Below are positions 60,611-64,000 of a DNA stretch of 64,000 nt, in pieces. Each line of letters starts with the position of its first letter. The first letter of the stretch is position 1. This DNA is from Streptomyces sp. AC558_RSS880 (GTDB lineage: Bacteria; Actinomycetota; Actinomycetes; Streptomycetales; Streptomycetaceae). Where the stretch lies: contig NZ_JAGMUJ010000031.1 in the NCBI RefSeq assembly GCF_019049255.1, positions 206,585 through 270,584 of the forward strand, read 5' to 3'. The notes beneath the pieces were generated by a model. That model did no database searches, was not told where the DNA came from, and saw only the letters and a program-made list of their open reading frames with translations. Made by a program: the position numbers and the translations under genes.

Positions 60611-62227
60611 GTGTACGTCCAGGAACTGGAACCCGTCGCCGGCTCGCTCGGCCTCTCCGCCCTGGTGGCGGCCCTGCCACTCGTGATCGTCCTGGTCCTG
60701 CTCGGCGGCGTCCGGATGAAGGCGCACCTCGCGGGCCTGATCGGCCTGCTGGCGGCCGTCCTGGTGGCCTGTCTGGCGTACGGCATGCCGCTGGGCCAGA
60801 CGCTCTCCGGCGGCGTCCAGGGCGCCGTCTTCGGCGTCTTCCCCATCATGTGGATCGTCATCAACGCCCTGTGGGTCTACCGGATGACCGTCCGCACCCG
60901 CCACTTCGACATCCTCCGCCGTTCCTTCGGCCGCCTCTCCGACGACCCCCGCATCCAGGCACTCGTCATCGCGTTCTGCTTCGGCGCCCTGCTGGAGGCC
61001 CTCGCCGGGTTCGGCGCCCCCGTCGCGATCTCCGCCGTGATGCTGGTGGCCCTCGGCTTCGACCCCGTACGCGCCGCCGTGGTCGCGCTGGTCGCCAACA
61101 CCGCGCCGGTGGCGTTCGGCGCCATGGGCACACCGGTCGTCACGCTCGCCCAGGTCACCGGCCTGCCACTGGACTCCGTGGCGTCCGTCGTCGGCCGCCA
61201 GACCCCGCTGCTGGCCCTGGTGGTGCCTCTCGTGCTGGTCTGGCTGGTGGACGGACGCCGCGGCCTGCGCGAGACCTGGATCCCCGCACTGGTCTGCGGA
61301 GCCGCCTTCGCCGTGGCGCAGTTCGCCGCCTCCAACTACGTCTCCGCGCAACTCGCCGACATCGGCGCCGCCCTGGCCGGCGCGGGCGCCCTGGTCGCCG
61401 TACCGCACGCGCGCGTGCCCGCCACCGAGTCCGTACGGGCCTCCGTGCTGACCGGCGCGCGCAGCGAGGAACTGGACGAGGAGGACCCGCGCGGCGAGGT
61501 GGTACGGGCCTACGCCCCGTACGCGCTGATCGTCGCGGTCTTCTCCGTCGCCCAGATCCCGGCGGTGAAGGACTGGCTCGCCGGTGCCACCCAGACCTAC
61601 GACTGGCCCTTCCTGGACGTGGCGGGCCCGGGCGGTGAGCCCGTCGGCGGCAACGTGTTCACCTGGCCGATCGTCTCCACCGGCGGCACCCTCGTCCTGT
61701 TCGCGGGGGTGCTCACGACGGCGGTGATCGGGGTGCACGCGCGCGTGGCGGTCAAGGAGTGGCTGGCGACGGTCCACGAACTGCGGTTCGCGATCCTCAC
61801 GGTGACGTCCGTCCTGGCCCTGGCCTACGTCATGAACCTCTCGGGTCAGGCGGCGACCATCGGCCACTCCGTGGCCGCGGCCGGGGCCGGCCTCGCCTTC
61901 CTGTCCCCGGTCCTCGGCTGGTTCGGGGTCGCCGTCTCCGGCTCGGACACCTCCTCCAACGCCCTCTTCGGCGCCCTCCAGGTGACCGCCGCCCAGCAGT
62001 CCGGTCTCTCCCCCGACCTGCTCGCCGCCGCCAACAGCTCCGGCGGCGTCCTCGGCAAGATGATCTCGCCGCAGAACCTCACCATCGCCTGCGCGGCCGT
62101 CGGACTGGCGGGCCGCGAGGGCGACCTGCTGCGCAAGGTGCTGCCCTGGAGCCTCGGCCTGCTGCTCGTGATGTGCCTGCTCGTGGTGGGCCAGAGCACG
62201 GCGGCGCTCGACTGGATGCTGCCCTGA
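60611..62227 (+). CDS. L-lactate permease (LctP family)
   Basis: A 538-residue proton-coupled lactate/glycolate transporter. About 13-14 membrane helices are visible. Signatures include FCFGALLEALAGFGAPVAISA, NTAPVAFGAMGTPV, LGWFGVAVSGSDTSSNALFGALQ and NSSGGVLGKMISPQNLTIA, all strongly conserved in LctP. The GTG start (VYVQELEPVAG) has GGGAGG 5 nt upstream; the in-frame extension to 60527 was dropped. No lactate dehydrogenase or LldR-type regulator is adjacent. The phosphomannomutase gene starts 100 nt downstream. Confidence 0.95.
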   Translation: MYVQELEPVAGSLGLSALVAALPLVIVLVLLGGVRMKAHLAGLIGLLAAVLVACLAYGMPLGQTLSGGVQGAVFGVFPIMWIVINALWVYRMTVRTRHFDILRRSFGRLSDDPRIQALVIAFCFGALLEALAGFGAPVAISAVMLVALGFDPVRAAVVALVANTAPVAFGAMGTPVVTLAQVTGLPLDSVASVVGRQTPLLALVVPLVLVWLVDGRRGLRETWIPALVCGAAFAVAQFAASNYVSAQLADIGAALAGAGALVAVPHARVPATESVRASVLTGARSEELDEEDPRGEVVRAYAPYALIVAVFSVAQIPAVKDWLAGATQTYDWPFLDVAGPGGEPVGGNVFTWPIVSTGGTLVLFAGVLTTAVIGVHARVAVKEWLATVHELRFAILTVTSVLALAYVMNLSGQAATIGHSVAAAGAGLAFLSPVLGWFGVAVSGSDTSSNALFGALQVTAAQQSGLSPDLLAAANSSGGVLGKMISPQNLTIACAAVGLAGREGDLLRKVLPWSLGLLLVMCLLVVGQSTAALDWMLP

Positions 62228-62327
62228 GCGTCCGCGACGTGCGGAAGTCCGTCCGGTGGCCCCGACCGGAGTGTCACCCTCTACGGGTAGTTTGTGGTGA
62301 CCGACAGGACTTCCGGAAGGGTTGGCC

Positions 62328-63698
62328 GTGGCTGCTGATCTGTCGCAGATCGTCAAGGCGTACGACGTGCGCGGAGTCGTCCCCGACCAGTGGGACGAGT
62401 CCCTGGCCGAACTCTTCGGCGCCGCCTTCGTCCGGGTGACCGGCGCGACCGCCGTCGTCACCGGCCACGACATGCGGCCGTCGTCCCCCGGGCTGTCGGG
62501 CGCCTTCGCGCGCGGGGCCGCCGCCCAGGGCGCCGACGTCACCGAGATCGGCCTGTGCTCCACGGACCAGCTCTACTACGCCTCGGGCGCCCTGGACCTC
62601 CCCGGCGCGATGTTCACCGCGTCCCACAACCCGGCGCGGTACAACGGCATCAAGCTGTGCCGCGCGGGCGCGGCGCCGGTCGGCCAGGACACGGGCCTGA
62701 CGGAGATCCGGGAACTCGTCGAGCGGTGGAGCGAGTCGGGCGCCCCGGAACCGATGACCGGCACCCGGGGAACGATCACCCGGCGCGACACGTTGGACGA
62801 CTACGCGGCACACCTGCGCTCGCTCGTCGACCTGGCCTCCCTCCGCCCCCTGAAGGTCGTCGTCGACGCGGGCAACGGCATGGGCGGGCACACGGTCCCG
62901 ACGGTCTTCGCCGGACTGCCGCTCACCCTCGTCCCGATGTACTTCGAACTCGACGGCACCTTCCCCAACCACGAGGCCAACCCCCTCGACCCGGCCAACC
63001 TCGTCGACCTGCGGAGGCGGGTCCGTGAGGAGGGCGCCGACCTCGGCCTCGCCTTCGACGGCGACGCCGACCGCTGCTTCGTCGTCGACGAGCGGGGCGA
63101 ACCGGTCTCCCCGTCCGCGATCACCGCCCTGGTCGCCTCCCGCGAGCTGGCCCGCAACGGCGGCAGGGGCACGGTCATCCACAACCTGATCACCTCCTGG
63201 TCGGTCCCCGAGGTCGTACGGGAGAACGGCGGCACCCCCGAACGCACCCGCGTCGGCCACTCCTTCATCAAGGCCGAGATGGCCAGGACCGGAGCGATCT
63301 TCGGCGGCGAGCACTCCGCGCACTACTACTTCCGCGACTTCTGGAACGCCGACACGGGCATGCTGGCCGCCCTGCACGTCCTCGCCGCCCTCGGCGGCCA
63401 GCAGGGCACGCTGTCGGCCCTGGTCGCCCAGTACGACCGCTACGCGGGCTCCGGCGAGATCAACTCCACGGTCGACGACCAGACCGCCCGCCTCGCCGCG
63501 ATCAGGGCCGCGTACGAGGGCCGCGACGGCATCACCCTCGACGAACTGGACGGCCTCACCGTCACCTCCACCGACTGGTGGTTCAACGTCCGCCCCTCCA
63601 ACACGGAACCCCTCCTCCGCCTGAACGCGGAGGCCCGGGACGAGGCAACGATGACCAAAATCCGCGACGAAGCCTTGGCCATCATCAGATCGTCCTAA
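62328..63698 (+). CDS. manB: Phosphomannomutase
   Basis: Interconverts mannose-6-phosphate and mannose-1-phosphate, the precursor of GDP-mannose. The 456-residue alpha-D-phosphohexomutase has the phosphoserine Ser99 in TASHNPARYNGIK, the magnesium loop DGDADR at 244-249, the sugar-binding GEHSAHYYF, and the C-terminal phosphate loop RPSNTEPLLRLN. The GTG start (VAADLSQIVKAYDVRG) has GGAAGG 7 nt upstream; a TTG six bases earlier is too close to that site. It supplies the guanylyltransferase encoded at 47423-48505. Phosphoglucomutase activity is possible as a side reaction. Confidence 0.94.
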   Translation: MAADLSQIVKAYDVRGVVPDQWDESLAELFGAAFVRVTGATAVVTGHDMRPSSPGLSGAFARGAAAQGADVTEIGLCSTDQLYYASGALDLPGAMFTASHNPARYNGIKLCRAGAAPVGQDTGLTEIRELVERWSESGAPEPMTGTRGTITRRDTLDDYAAHLRSLVDLASLRPLKVVVDAGNGMGGHTVPTVFAGLPLTLVPMYFELDGTFPNHEANPLDPANLVDLRRRVREEGADLGLAFDGDADRCFVVDERGEPVSPSAITALVASRELARNGGRGTVIHNLITSWSVPEVVRENGGTPERTRVGHSFIKAEMARTGAIFGGEHSAHYYFRDFWNADTGMLAALHVLAALGGQQGTLSALVAQYDRYAGSGEINSTVDDQTARLAAIRAAYEGRDGITLDELDGLTVTSTDWWFNVRPSNTEPLLRLNAEARDEATMTKIRDEALAIIRSS

Positions 63699-63996
63699 CC
63701 ACACCACCCACGGCCGACCGCTGCCTCCCCCCTCGCGGGCAGTCGCCTGCCTCCGGCCTCCGTGGGCAGTCGTGCAGCTGGGGCGGCACGGGTGGGCGCG
63801 ACGGCACCCCGCAAGCGCCGGGCTGCGCGAACACCCCCGGCCCACACCAACGCGGAGCACCCCGCAAGCGCCGACCAGCGCAGGCCCACCCCCGCCCCGC
63901 CCCCAGCACAAGGCACCGCACAACCTCGCCCACCCCGCCACCCACCCCCCACCGGCGGTACCCTGACCAGCACATCCACCCAGCGAAGGGACCCCC
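63699..63996. repeat. Intergenic region with dispersed repeat family A, copy 4
   Basis: GTGGGCAGTCGTGC starts at 63762. Then come GGCGGCACGGGTGGGCGCGA, CGGCACCCCGCAAGCGCC and GGGCTGCGCGAACACCCCCG, closely matching copies 1 and 2. A second partial GCGGGCAGTCG lies just upstream (63734). No gene is supported between the manB stop and the ATG at 63997. Confidence 0.7.
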
Positions 63997-64000
63997 ATGC
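63997..64000 (+). CDS. Start codon of the next gene, cut by window end
   Basis: GAAGGGACCCCC followed by ATG gives a ribosome site with suitable spacing, so a plus-strand gene most likely begins here. Only four bases are visible and nothing can be said of the product. Confidence 0.4.

Noticed and set aside
60254..62563. A 769-codon minus-strand frame across DUF3499, lactate permease and manB
   Set aside because: It crosses three well-supported plus-strand genes and translates to low-complexity Gly/Asp/His-rich sequence.

Overview
The window is about 72-74% G+C by eye, has strong third-position GC in every real gene, uses GTG/TTG starts often and carries WhiB, FbiA/FbiB and many LCP proteins. 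Together these point to the chromosomal core of a Streptomyces. Gene order resembles, from memory, the S. coelicolor whiB-manB region. There are no rRNA or tRNA genes, insertion sequences, phage genes or CRISPR arrays. 52 protein genes look complete, one thiolase is cut by the left edge, and one start codon appears at the right edge.

Layout. 1-8.3 kb: thiolase (partial), SGNH hydrolase, cystathionine beta-synthase followed by a 20-bp tandem repeat, a small membrane protein, the first LCP protein, an RpiR regulator and a membrane protein. 8.3-15.5 kb: a divergent LysA-like decarboxylase facing a histidine-utilisation operon (hutU, an M20 amidohydrolase, hutF, hutI). 15.5-18 kb: a SigB/SigF-type sigma factor divergent from an anti-sigma antagonist and an anti-sigma kinase. 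18-22.9 kb: POT peptide transporter, a two-component system, GtrA protein. 23-28.6 kb: purK-purE, an M19 dipeptidase and its paralog that has lost every metal ligand, two VOC proteins and a CGNR protein. 28.8-35.4 kb: UDP-sugar dehydrogenase, acyl-CoA dehydrogenase, cardiolipin synthase-like enzyme, a 16-cysteine copper-storage-like protein, a second LCP protein, thioesterase. 35.4-45.7 kb: five more LCP genes on one strand, interrupted by a GT2 glycosyltransferase, then a TIGR03089 protein. 45.8-52.6 kb: secreted PGRP amidase, mannose-1-phosphate guanylyltransferase-like protein, AlkA-like glycosylase, F420 genes fbiB-fbiA, cysteine dioxygenase. 52.6-64 kb: a long intergenic region with a newly noticed cysteine-rich leader peptide for the dioxygenase and the whiB promoter, whiB, a 1219-residue membrane glycosyltransferase, a DUF5719 protein, a zincin-like protein, DUF3499, lactate permease and phosphomannomutase manB.

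How they fit together. Much of the right half serves the envelope: ManB and the guanylyltransferase would make GDP-mannose, UgdH a UDP-uronic acid, the GT2 enzymes and GtrA would move sugars, the seven LCP proteins would attach glycopolymers to peptidoglycan, and the amidase would cut the wall. The hut operon lacks a recognisable HutG, and the M20 enzyme between hutU and hutF is the best candidate for that step. The most interesting regulatory signal is a 30-codon, apparently leaderless ORF ending Cys-Ser-Cys-Arg-Cys-Ser-Gly-Cys upstream of cysteine dioxygenase.
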